In this document: in pieces, positions 52,922 through 63,296 of the stretch | Numbering within the stretch: position 1 is the stretch's first letter | Layout of the letters: every line of letters begins with the position of its first letter | Source of the DNA: Azolla caroliniana | Taxonomy: Eukaryota > Polypodiophyta | Assembly: GCA_043228905.1 (NCBI GenBank) | Contig: JBHGNT010000022.1 | Coordinates: forward strand, 10,726,001 to 10,790,000 | Length of the DNA stretch: 64,000 bases | Reading direction: 5' to 3' | Notes under the pieces: generated by a model | What the model was told of the DNA's origin: nothing | Databases searched by the model: none | Seen by the model: only the letters and a program-made list of their open reading frames with translations | Made by a program: the position numbers and the translations under genes

Positions 52922-55084
52922 ATGAAGATGGACGAGGAAAATCTAATGAAGGCAATGTCAAAGATGATGATGGAGTTTTCAAGAGAAGGGAAAACACGAC
53001 ATGCGGCCCAACTCGCCGTCGAAAGCATGATCAAGCGAGTCGGGTTTTTCGATGGAGGCAAAGTCCAAAAATTTCTAAAGGCCTTCAATGCCGAAATGGA
53101 TTCAAGAGGAGTGGAGGAAGCAATGCGGCTGGAGTACTTTTGTCGAGTGGTGGCCGAACCGATCTTCGAAGAGATTAAAGAGATTCAAAAAACTCACGAT
53201 TCGTGGGTGTCCTTCAAAGAAGCTTTACGAGAATCATATGGTTACGAAGAGCAAAAGGGACGAGGTCTATGTGAGTTTCACGAATGGGTGTCATCGAGAA
53301 AGACCCACCAGAGTGCTATGCATGCATTCGTTGAGTTTTAGTATCGCTTCGCTCAACTCTCGGACCGGGATCGAAGATTGGTGGGGTTGAATAAAGTTCT
53401 GATGTTTGTAAAGTCAATCGATCGGAATGAAAGGAAGGCCATTGGAATCCAACTCGAGGATGACAATGGTGAAAATGGCCTCACTGAGGATTGGGCCAAA
53501 GTGGAAACGGTATGCCGACAACACGATAAGAGGGAGATGAGACTCTCATCGACAACAACACAACCCATAAGGGATGTTCAAAGCAGAATGGGACGTGGCA
53601 ATAAAAACCCACTGAAGGAAGAAAGCTCGAAGAGGGAAGCTTCGAAAGAACTCAACATAGAAGCCTTGATGAGAGAGGCATTAATGAACTTAAAGGCACA
53701 AGTCGAGGTTGAAGAGAAGCTGAAAACAAAACCGAGGAAAATGGTGATCGACGAAGAGGAGACCTCCCGACAAATGCAGACTAATGGTGCGTCCAATACG
53801 AAGGCCCAGGTTCGGTATGACAGTACCATGGGAGAAGGTGTGAAACAAACCACCTTCTCGTCTTATGGAGGAACGACGGTCGAGAGAAGGGCTGAAGACT
53901 CGAGAGCGGGAAATGTTGCTTTAAGAGTGGACGAGCATTTCAGAACACATGCTGTGTCCGAAATATCGAGTAATGAAGGTGCAAGCATGAGGGAAGCTTG
54001 CGTGATCAAGGGATGTAAAGAGTGCGAGGTCGACGTGATTGAGGCGGTAGCCACGAGAAACGACATCAAGTCGCAGATGGCTAAGGAAGAGTTCACGGCG
54101 GATGACCGTGTCGAGACTTTCCCAACACTTGATCTAGAGACTTGGGCAATTGCGTCCGAGAGCCAACATGAGACCCAAGAGACGGAAAGTGGTGGGGAAG
54201 AAAATATTGAAGACAATGCGAATAACAACATTGAGCGAAAGATGGCTACGGATGAGAAGACGGTGACCGATGGTGTCGAGGTTCTCCCCACATTTCTTCC
54301 TGAGACTTCGGCAGTTATGCCCGAGTGTCAACGTGAGACCGGAGAGACGGAAGGTGACGGCAAGAAATCGAAGAACCAAAGCGGTGATGAGGACGATGAC
54401 CACAGACGAAGGGATCCCTCCATACTGGTTCCGAAGACTTCGGCAGTTGTGCCCAAGAGGCAACATAAGACCGGAGAGATGGAAGATGGTGGCGAGGAGA
54501 TGAGGGTCGAAGCCAACGCATACAGAGGAACGGTGGCCAACAAGGAGGCCAAAAACAAAGCTACAATAGAGTTCGATGAAGAACCAAAGCGCGGCAAGAA
54601 AGGAAGAACCGGAATACAATCCGGATGGAAGATGAAGCCATTGGTATTCCCACCCGAACGGAAGCCAACCCGAACGAGAGTTGATCAACCGGGCCCGGCC
54701 CAACTGAAAACCGGACGGAAACTAACCCGGACGAAAGTCGATCATCTGAGTCTGATTCGGCCGAATGTGAATCCGAACGAAGGCCGACCAAGCCAGAAGT
54801 TGATTGGTCGAGACCGATCCCGACAAAAGTTGAGCCGGCCTAGACGGAGGTCGAAGCAAACGAGCCGCGACATCCAGTCGAGGCTGTTGAGCATAAGGAA
54901 AGGCAAGCATGAGACAAGAAAGGATGATAAAGAAAAGTTAAGTGACCAAGGAGAGGGCCGAGATGAAGGTGGCACATGCACGAGGCATGAAGTGTTATGC
55001 TCGGGAGGAGCAAAGGGAGACATGACAACTAGACATGGCAATAAAAAAGGTGAGCGAATGATATGGTGGATCGGATGGCAATGA
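52922..55084 (+). CDS. Family C Gag-like protein, unit 1 (one in-frame TAG)
   Basis: Met at 52922 starts 139 codons ending in TAG (53339-53341). The same frame then runs open to 55084, giving about 720 codons if the TAG is read through or reverted. The N-terminal domain (GFFDGGKVQKFLKAFNAEM, FKEALRESYGYEE, EFHEWVSSRKT) is shared with the C-old gag. The downstream part is highly charged with KR-rich ends. It contains three imperfect repeats of a segment like LPETSAVMPECQRETGE, between about 54110 and 54500. No CCHC knuckle and no protease are present. Presumably it assembles particles with help from a pol-encoding partner. Confidence 0.75.
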
Positions 55085-55225
55085 TAGTTCGAAGTAGATG
55101 ACAAAAGGACGGTGCGGGCGAGGCGCAAGAAAGTAGGAAATCAAACACTAACCACCTTTGACCCTTCCACATCACTCTTTTCTTCTTGGCACATACCGGA
55201 GGATGTGCGGTTTGGTGGGGGTGGA
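55085..55225 (+). other. 3' internal end and purine tract of unit 1
   Basis: Short non-coding tail ending tttggtgggggtgga directly before LTR2, the polypurine tract. Confidence 0.75.
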
Positions 55226-55892
55226 TGTCGTGATGTGGCATGTCTAGTGCGAGAAAAAGTCAAAAATTGAGGATCCACACACATTTCACGAATACTTGTA
55301 AAAATGAAAATAAATAAACCTAGGTCACAATGGCATTGAGTGCATGTAGAGGGTTGCAAGTAGGATTTGAACCTTGCACCTCTAAGATAAGAGGCAATTA
55401 CCTTACCTCTAAAGCTACTACTAAGTGTTGTAAATGCTCTATATTTCTTTCTCATATTCAATATTCCGTAGGAAACAAACATACAAAACCATGTACAGAA
55501 AACCACGGTTTTAAGCTCATGGTTTTCTGCATGTCACAAAGAAAAACTGTGTGCACAGAAACCATGGCTCCAAGCCCATGGTTTTGTGCATGGACAAACC
55601 TATAAAACCCCTAGTACGGCTTGTGTAAAGGGGGGGGGGCTCAATATGATATGACCATCATCATCACCATCAATAATATACGCTTCTATTTCTTCTTCTT
55701 CGCATCTATCTTGTAATTATTTATCTACTTCTGAAAGTGTACAATCTTCAATCTTCTCAAGTGTAATAGGTCTTCCTCCAATCTTACATTCACATCGTCC
55801 TCTTCTCAATACCTTAACGGACATCCTCCTTGGTCCAAGACCCCGGTGGTCCCGCTCAAGCGAAGCACGCTCGCACGCGCATCTTCGCGACA
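55226..55892 (+). repeat. Family C LTR2 (667 bp)
   Basis: Shared by both units: it serves as 3' LTR of unit 1 and 5' LTR of unit 2. Differs from LTR1 at several sites, for example near 55490, 55625 and 55680. Confidence 0.9.
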
Positions 55893-55896
55893 TTTT

Positions 55897-55913
55897 TGGT
55901 GAACCCGACGTGA
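55897..55913 (+). promoter_or_regulatory. Primer-binding site, unit 2
   Basis: TGGTGAACCCGACGTGA, identical to unit 1. Confidence 0.7.
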
Positions 55914-55929
55914 AGAGCGGTAGGGGAGG

Positions 55930-58092
55930 ATGAAGATGGACGAGGAAAATCTAATGAAGGCAATGTCAAAGATGATGATGGAGTTTTCAAGAGAAGGGAA
56001 AACACGACATGCGGCCCAACTCGCCGTCGAAAGCATGATCAAGCGAGTCGGGTTTTTCGATGGAGGCAAAGTCCAAAAATTTCTAAAGGCCTTCAATGCC
56101 GAAATGGATTCAAGAGGAGTGGAGGAAGCAATGCGGCTGGAGTACTTTTGTCGAGTGGTGGCCGAACCGATCTTCGAAGAGATTAAAGAGATTCAAAAAA
56201 CTCACGATTCGTGGGTGTCCTTCAAAGAAGCTTTACGAGAATCATATGGTTACGAAGAGCAAAAGGGACGAGGTCTATGTGAGTTTCACGAATGGGTGTC
56301 ATCGAGAAAGACCCACCAGAGTGCTATGCATGCATTCGTTGAGTTTTAGTATCGCTTCGCTCAACTCTCGGACCGGGATCGAAGATTGGTGGGGTTGAAT
56401 AAAGTTCTGATGTTTGTAAAGTCAATCGATCGGAATGAAAGGAAGGCCATTGGAATCCAACTCGAGGATGACAATGGTGAAAATGGCCTCACTGAGGATT
56501 GGGCCAAAGTGGAAACGGTATGCCGACAACACGATAAGAGGGAGATGAGACTCTCATCGACAACAACACAACCCATAAGGGATGTTCAAAGCAGAATGGG
56601 ACGTGGCAATAAAAACCCACTGAAGGAAGAAAGCTCGAAGAGGGAAGCTTCGAAAGAACTCAACATAGAAGCCTTGATGAGAGAGGCATTAATGAACTTA
56701 AAGGCACAAGTCGAGGTTGAAGAGAAGCTGAAAACAAAACCGAGGAAAATGGTGATCGACGAAGAGGAGACCTCCCGACAAATGCAGACTAATGGTGCGT
56801 CCAATACGAAGGCCCAGGTTCGGTATGACAGTACCATGGGAGAAGGTGTGAAACAAACCACCTTCTCGTCTTATGGAGGAACGACGGTCGAGAGAAGGGC
56901 TGAAGACTCGAGAGCGGGAAATGTTGCTTTAAGAGTGGACGAGCATTTCAGAACACATGCTGTGTCCGAAATATCGAGTAATGAAGGTGCAAGCATGAGG
57001 GAAGCTTGCGTGATCAAGGGATGTAAAGAGTGCGAGGTCGACGTGATTGAGGCGGTAGCCACGAGAAACGACATCAAGTCGCAGATGGCTAAGGAAGAGT
57101 TCACGGCGGATGACCGTGTCGAGACTTTCCCAACACTTGATCTAGAGACTTGGGCAATTGCGTCCGAGAGCCAACATGAGACCCAAGAGACGGAAAGTGG
57201 TGGGGAAGAAAATATTGAAGACAATGCGAATAACAACATTGAGCGAAAGATGGCTACGGATGAGAAGACGGTGACCGATGGTGTCGAGGTTCTCCCCACA
57301 TTTCTTCCTGAGACTTCGGCAGTTATGCCCGAGTGTCAACGTGAGACCGGAGAGACGGAAGGTGACGGCAAGAAATCGAAGAACCAAAGCGGTGATGAGG
57401 ACGATGACCACAGACGAAGGGATCCCTCCATACTGGTTCCGAAGACTTCGGCAGTTGTGCCCAAGAGGCAACATAAGACCGGAGAGATGGAAGATGGTGG
57501 CGAGGAGATGAGGGTCGAAGCCAACGCATACAGAGGAACGGTGGCCAACAAGGAGGCCAAAAACAAAGCTACAATAGAGTTCGATGAAGAACCAAAGCGC
57601 GGCAAGAAAGGAAGAACCGGAATACAATCCGGATGGAAGATGAAGCCATTGGTATTCCCACCCGAACGGAAGCCAACCCGAACGAGAGTTGATCAACCGG
57701 GCCCGACCCAACTGAAAACCGGACGGAAACTAACCCGGACGAAAGTCGATCATCTGAGTCTGATTCGGCCGAATGTGAATCCGAACGAAGGCCGACCAAG
57801 CCAGAAGTTGATTGGTCGAGACCGATCCCGACAAAAGTTGAGCCGGCCTAGACGGAGGTCGAAGCAAACGAGCCGCGACATCCAGTCGAGGCTGTTGAGC
57901 ATAAGGAAAGGCAAGCATGAGACAAGAAAGGATGATAAAGAAAAGTTAAGTGACCAAGGAGAGGGCCGAGATGAAGGTGGCACATGCACGAGGCATGAAG
58001 TGTTATGCTCGGGAGGAGCAAAGGGAGACATGACAACTAGACATGGCAATAAAAAAGGTGAGCGAATGATATGGTGGATCGGATGGCAATGA
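55930..58092 (+). CDS. Family C Gag-like protein, unit 2
   Basis: The same 720-codon frame as unit 1, including the same TAG (56347-56349). The only amino-acid difference I see is Ala to Thr in the PGPAQL/PGPTQL stretch (codon at about 57705). The shared TAG predates the duplication or amplification of the unit. For domain content see unit 1. Confidence 0.75.
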
Positions 58093-58233
58093 TAGTTCGA
58101 AGTAGATGACAAAAGGACGGTGCGGGCGAGGCGCAAGAAAGTAGGAAATCAAACACTAACCACCTTTGACCCTTCCACATCACTCTTTTCTTCTTGGCAC
58201 ATACCGGAGGATGTGCGGTTTGGTGGGGGTGGA
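58093..58233 (+). other. 3' internal end and purine tract of unit 2
   Basis: Same as in unit 1; ends tttggtgggggtgga before LTR3. Confidence 0.75.
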
Positions 58234-58901
58234 TGTCGTGATGTGGCATGTCTAGTGCGAGAAAAAGTCAAAAATTGAGGATCCACACACATTTCACGAA
58301 TACTTGTAAAAATGAAAATAAATAAACCTAGGTCACAATGGCATTGAGTGCATGTAGAGGGTTGCAAGTAGGATTTGAACCTTGCACCTCTAAGATAAGA
58401 GGCAATTACCTTACCTCTAAAGCTACTACTAAGTGTTGTAAATGCTCTATATTTCTTTCTCATATTCAATATTCCGTAGGAAACAAACATACAAAACCAT
58501 GTACAGAAAACCACGGTTTTAAGCTCATGGTTTTCTGCATGTCACAAAGAAAAACTGTGTGCACAGAAACCATGGCTCCAAGCCCATGGTTTTGTGCATG
58601 GACAAACCTATAAAACCCCTAGTACGGCTTGTGTAAAGGGGGGGGGGGCTCAATATGATATGACCATCATCATCACCATCAATAATATACGCTTCTATTT
58701 CTTCTTCTTCGCATCTATCTTGTAATTATTTATCTACTTCTGAAAGTGTACAATCTTCAATCTTCTCAAGTGTAATAGTTCTTCCTCCAATCTTACATTC
58801 ACATCATCCTCTTCTCAATACCTTAACGGACATCCTCCTTGGTCCAAGACCCCGGTGGTCCCGCTCAAGCGAAGCACGCTCGCACGCGCATCTTCGCGAC
58901 A
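58234..58901 (+). repeat. Family C LTR3 (668 bp)
   Basis: Shares the LTR2-type variants, with a few of its own (near 58778 and 58806). After its CA end come six t's and then the reverse complement of a family C purine tract, so the usual primer site is missing. Confidence 0.9.
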
Positions 58902-58980
58902 TTTTTTGTCCACCCCCACCAAACTGCACGTCCTCTGGTACGTGCCAAGAAGAGAAGAAGTGAGATTTCGGCTACGATGA

Positions 58981-59580
58981 TCAATTAGATTCCTCCATGT
59001 CTTCATTTTCATCCGGCCTATTATGTTCATCGTCGAGGTAATCGAGGTCAGGATCCTTGTCTTGTCTTTTCTTGAAAAGCTTTACTCTTTTTCCCGCAAT
59101 GGGTACGGCCAACCTTGATCCGTCTAGTTCCGCAAGGTGGTATGTGGCATTATCATTGGCACTTGTCACCACATACGGCCCGAACCATCTTCTTGCGAAC
59201 TTCCTTGTTGTACTATGTTGATTGTCAAGGGTGTTGTCGTAAACCAAAACCCAATCCCCTTCTTCAATCTTCTTGGGACGAAGTCGATGCATGTTGTCGA
59301 ACCGAACTTTGTTCTTTACTCGGGCTGCCTTCATCATCTTTCACGCTTTTTCTAAATCTTCAGGTCTTCTTTCAAGTTGCCTTATCCGCGCTGCTAATAA
59401 CTCTTCTCGGCTCATCTCGTTCTCCCACGGTATCGCTACCCATGAGGCGATCGTCCTTTCGATGGGCATAATCGGCTTTTGTCCATACATAAGCTCCGTC
59501 GGCATATACCCTGTCACCGAGCTATGTGTCGTTCTATCGGCCCACAAGGCATAGGGTAATAGTCGTGGCCAATTCCCGAC
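58981..59580 (-). pseudogene. Family C integrase, C-terminal part
   Basis: Same frame as the upstream integrase and RT, separated by a TGA near 59581, and with another TGA near 59338-59340. Contains PYALWADRTTHSSVTGYMPTEL, the region after the DDE core, and the GPY/F-like module (KFARRWFGPYVVTSANDNATYHL), then a very acidic Asp/Glu-rich tail ending in TAA-type stop at 58981. No chromodomain. Confidence 0.8.
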
Positions 59581-60228
59581 TCAACCGTTGCATGCCCGTA
59601 CGATGGCTTTAACGATAGGTCCATGCCCTCGCTCGATCTTCCCATTTGCTTCCGGATTGTAGGCAGTCGTGAGGGAGAGCTTCACGCCTAGTCTTTCGAA
59701 GAGCTCCGTCGCTTCGTGCGCGTCCAACTCCCCTCGGTCGGCCACTATCTTCCCTACACATCCATATCGGCAAACAACATCTTCAAGTAAAAATTTACAA
59801 ACGGCTGAAGTCGTCTTATTTGTCAAGGCTCGTCCTTCCACTTGATTTGTCAAGTCTTCCCTTGCCAGCGCTAAGTACTTCATTTGTCCCACTCCCATTG
59901 GCATCGAGACCAGATCCACCATCCATTTGAAGTGAATGGTGAGTGGGTATGTCGGCTTTAACTCATCACGATGACGTATATTTGAATATATTTGGCAAGT
60001 TTCATATGTGGACACGAAATGGAGTACATCTTTATACATGCTTGGCCACCAATACTTCTCCTTCAATTTTTCGAACGTCGCCCATGTTCCTCTATGACCT
60101 GCCCAAGCACTCTCGTGGAATTTGGTCATCAGCGTCTCTTGCTCTTCTTTCTTTACCACCACTCGACGTGGTATTCCTGTCCTTGTTTTTGGATGTCGCC
60201 AAAGGAATCCTCCCTTCAAGAAGTATCA
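59581..60228 (-). pseudogene. Family C integrase, zinc finger and catalytic core
   Basis: Bounded by TGA stops at 60226 and near 59581, in frame with RT. The HHCC finger is HESAWAGH...TCQIYSN: the last cysteine of CxxC is tyrosine, which should damage zinc binding. The DDE residues are visible in MVDLVSMP, IVADRGELD and NGKIERGH. The stop at 60226 lies in KKAY-stop-YFLKGGFLW, where relatives would likely have Trp. Confidence 0.8.
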
Positions 60229-62400
60229 GTAAGCTTTCTTTCGGATTCGTAGGGCCTCCTCCTTTGTTAACGAAGCATCTATCGTCAATGTTCTTAGGAA
60301 TCTACCGATGAGTAACCATTCTCCTTCATACTCGTTCTCGTTGCAGGCGTGGAGGGTTTGCGTGTCCTGGTCTTCCGCCGACAATCGAGCCGTCTTGAAG
60401 AAGTTGAGGGCGACATCTTCATCTTCCGAAACCATGTTACTTCCATTTGAAAATCTTGCCCTCGACAGCATGTCAGCCATGGCGTTCTTCTTCCCTGCGA
60501 TGTGACGGATCTCTAGGTTTAAAGACTTGATGTAGGCGATCCACCTTAGCATAGCAAGATCTGGGGTCGCACATCCTGAGACCATTCCGAGAATTGGGAG
60601 ACAATCTGTCTCTATTATCACTTCTGACCCGATCAGGTAATCTTTGTCCGTCTTCACTACTGACACAATACCCCAAAGTTCCCGCTTGACTTGGGCATAT
60701 CTTTGTTGTCGTTCGCTGAGAACCTTTGCTCCGAACCGGACGGCATATCGTGCATTATGTTCACCTTCTTGATTGATGACCCACCCGATTCCGGTTGGGC
60801 TCGAATCTACGGTCTCGTAAATTGGTTTCCCTTCGGCATAGTCGGCCTTCCTTAGTGCCGGAGCTTCAAGAAGCAGTTTCTTTAATCTTCGCATCGCCTT
60901 TGTGTGCTCGTCTCGCCATTCGAACTTTATTCTTTTCTTTAGTAGTCCATATAACGGTTCGGCGACATGAGCGTAGTGAGGAATCCATATATGATAAAAC
61001 GCGCACGCTCCAAGGAACCTTCGAACCTCCGTTTGGTTTTCGCATTCTTCTTTCATGTCTTGGATTGCGTTCACTTTGGATGGCGAGGGCTTCCGGCCGT
61101 ATGCTCCACACAAGTGACCTACCACCAAGATCTCCGGTTGCCCGAATGCGGATTTTTCTCCCGAAAATGTCAAATTCGCATCTTCGAGCCTTTGAAGCAC
61201 CTTCTCGCAATCTTTCATATGATCCGCAACGAACTTTCTACAACCTTCCTTATCTTTCGATTCATCTTTCTCCTCATACGAACATCCTTTTATCGGAATA
61301 TCATCCAAGAATGGCATCGTGATGTCCGGAATGCAATCCTTCAAGACTTTATTCATGGCATTCACCATATGAGCCACCGAGTTCGTTGCGCCTTGGGGTA
61401 AGGTACACATCTGCACAAGCCCGATCGGAGTCCTCATGGTTGTAATGTCCCGACTGTCAATCACCAATTGGAATTGGTCATATCCGGAGTAGAGATCACC
61501 AATGGAGTAGATGGACCGGCCCGCAAACGCTTCGGCAAATTCGTCCACGCTCGGACCGATTCCGGCATTTCGAATTGTCACCTTGTTGACGGGTTGAAGA
61601 TCTTGGATGAATCGCAATGATCCATTCTTCTTCGGCACCGTGAACCACCTATTGGAATAAGGAGCATTCGACAGTTCTAGAATTCCCATACTCACCTTCT
61701 CCTTTAAGAGCTCCATCAGCTTCGGAAGGTGTGCTCTCGGAACCGGTATCGGTTTCAAGTTCCAAGGCACATGAGGCACCGTGAAGATCACCATCGGCTC
61801 TATAACCTTTGGGTCGGCGCATCCGATTTCTCGTGGGAAGAATGCGAAAGCCTTCCCATGTCTCTCAAGCATATCGCGAAACATTCGGTCCTCTTCAGGG
61901 AGAAGGAAATTCTCCTTTCCAACTCGTAGCTTCTCCTTCGTCTCTTTGGTGAAGACATGACCTATCTTCTTCGGATCTCTTAAGCTTGGATCGTTAGCGA
62001 CTTCCTTCATCTTTTGCCAGCTATCTTCCGGTAGCGGAACCGCAATTGGCTTGATCTTCTTATCCACCGTTTTATATTTCGTGTTGATGTCAACCTCCTT
62101 CATCGAGATGCCACGACGGTATTCATCGATGATAGCGTACATGTTGACGGAGTTAACCGAAATCACGCATTGGTTGTGAAGATAGCTCAAGTCCACGATG
62201 TCCTCGATTTCGCCGATGGTGTCGTTAAATGAGACTTCTTCCATAATATGAGTCACGAACTCCCCTTCTTCTATTATGTTCTCTTCTTTCAGCATCTTCT
62301 CGAATTCTTGTATCCGGTGCTTGTGCTTCTTGTCGGGTAGTACTAGTTTACATGCACCACTAGGTGTGACACATGTTGCTTCTCCTTGCAATCCACGCAC
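60226..62400 (-). CDS. Family C reverse transcriptase and RNase H
   Basis: 724 open codons. RT residues: NAPYSNRWFTVPKKNGSLRF (245-264), catalytic Asp302 in GDLYSGYDQ, TLPQGATNS, and MPFLDDIPIKG with Asp366-Asp367. RNase H: Asp532 (ETVDSSPTG), Glu574, Asp599 and Asp643. The RT branch (APYSNRWF..., IGPSVDEFAEAFAGR, LPQGATNS) is clearly different from elements A and B. An approximately 200-residue region precedes RT. Start is not defined: the gag-PR frame (different) ends at 62466, and a frameshift, natural or mutational, is needed to reach this frame. Catalytic residues are intact, so this is the best candidate enzyme source for family C in the window. Confidence 0.85.
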   Translation of the reverse strand: MRGLQGEATCVTPSGACKLVLPDKKHKHRIQEFEKMLKEENIIEEGEFVTHIMEEVSFNDTIGEIEDIVDLSYLHNQCVISVNSVNMYAIIDEYRRGISMKEVDINTKYKTVDKKIKPIAVPLPEDSWQKMKEVANDPSLRDPKKIGHVFTKETKEKLRVGKENFLLPEEDRMFRDMLERHGKAFAFFPREIGCADPKVIEPMVIFTVPHVPWNLKPIPVPRAHLPKLMELLKEKVSMGILELSNAPYSNRWFTVPKKNGSLRFIQDLQPVNKVTIRNAGIGPSVDEFAEAFAGRSIYSIGDLYSGYDQFQLVIDSRDITTMRTPIGLVQMCTLPQGATNSVAHMVNAMNKVLKDCIPDITMPFLDDIPIKGCSYEEKDESKDKEGCRKFVADHMKDCEKVLQRLEDANLTFSGEKSAFGQPEILVVGHLCGAYGRKPSPSKVNAIQDMKEECENQTEVRRFLGACAFYHIWIPHYAHVAEPLYGLLKKRIKFEWRDEHTKAMRRLKKLLLEAPALRKADYAEGKPIYETVDSSPTGIGWVINQEGEHNARYAVRFGAKVLSERQQRYAQVKRELWGIVSVVKTDKDYLIGSEVIIETDCLPILGMVSGCATPDLAMLRWIAYIKSLNLEIRHIAGKKNAMADMLSRARFSNGSNMVSEDEDVALNFFKTARLSAEDQDTQTLHACNENEYEGEWLLIGRFLRTLTIDASLTKEEALRIRKKAY

Positions 62401-62465
62401 TCTTCTTTCTTGTGGGGTCTTGTGATTGCTCGGACTATTTGTGCCCCATGCTTCAATAGTCCGCT

Positions 62466-63251
62466 CTAAAAATCCGAGGATTCGCCTCCGAGACTATCTC
62501 GATTCCTTTCATGATTGGCTCGCACCGTTAGGAATTGGACCGATCTTTGGTTGTCAAGACTCTTTATTCGTGCGAAGGCTGCTCCATTATCGAACACTCT
62601 GGTCTCCATCCGAGATGATGTGATATAAGGTTGCCCTAGGATGACAGGATGCGACGCCGATTCTTGTACGAAGAAGTGTTGATCCATCTCCACATCCCCA
62701 ATCATGACTTTGACATTGGGACAAGCTCCGTACAAGTCCTCCGTAGACTTTGTTGCCGCGCGAATCTTCCATCCGTGGTTTGTATTGATTGGCCATCTTC
62801 CCTTTTTGTAGAAGTCGGTTGACATGAGGTTGATCTCCGAGCCGTGGTCGATCAAGGCTACGACGGTCTCTTTCTTCTCCCCGATCTTCACCGGCGTCTC
62901 CGTTGTCACTCGTGCCCAATGAGGTCGAGTGTAGTGGCTGTCCACCATATCTTCATCGATTTCGTCTCTTGCCATCGTTATGGCATTCGTTTTTGCTTTT
63001 TGCGGCTTCTCTTCTTCCTCGTCTGATTGTTGTCTCTTTCTCTTTACAAGGTCCACGATCGTGTCATGGAACTCCTTCTTCGTAATGGCAAGCAATTCCC
63101 TCAAGGACAAAGTTACGTGGCTATCAAGAACTCGTTCTTCGAGAATCTTCTTTAGGTCTGTCGTTTGCTCTATGTCCGACCTTAGCTTATAGGTAGGTAT
63201 AGTCCTTGTCCTCCGAGTGGGGTCTTCGACACCAACCTTCACGGGCCGCAC
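62466..63251 (-). pseudogene. Family C protease region
   Basis: In frame with gag; separated from it by a TGA at about 63285-63287. The protease motif is VVALIDHGSEINLMS (DHG in place of DTG), and VILGQPYI near the C-terminus is the usual second hydrophobic block with G. The N-terminal half is a charged linker with predicted helices. Frame ends at 62466, with RT in another frame just beyond. Confidence 0.75.
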
Positions 63252-63296
63252 CGTTTCTTCAACTCGTATGCTCGGCTCCCCTTTTCGGCTTGATTC

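Larger units (their letters stand above)
52218..58901 (+). mobile_element. Family C tandem array: LTR-gag-LTR-gag-LTR (non-autonomous, gag only)
   Basis: Three LTRs start at 52218, 55226 and 58234, exactly 3008 bp apart, separated by two almost identical internal regions of 2341 bp that encode only a Gag-like protein. Each internal region has its own primer site and purine tract. LTR2 and LTR3 share variants that LTR1 lacks. The layout matches what is called a TR-GAG type element, present as a tandem pair. Left flank is copia D. The right flank is not D but an inverted pol-bearing relative. Confidence 0.85.

Noticed and set aside
53863-54703. Minus-strand open frames opposite the family C gag (142 and 189 codons)
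   Set aside because: Shadows of the well-supported plus-strand frame; duplicated at 56871-57711 only because the unit is duplicated.
52218-58901. Two independent nested family C insertions
   Set aside because: No target duplications around the middle LTR, and identical 3008-bp spacing with shared LTRs, fit a tandem structure better.
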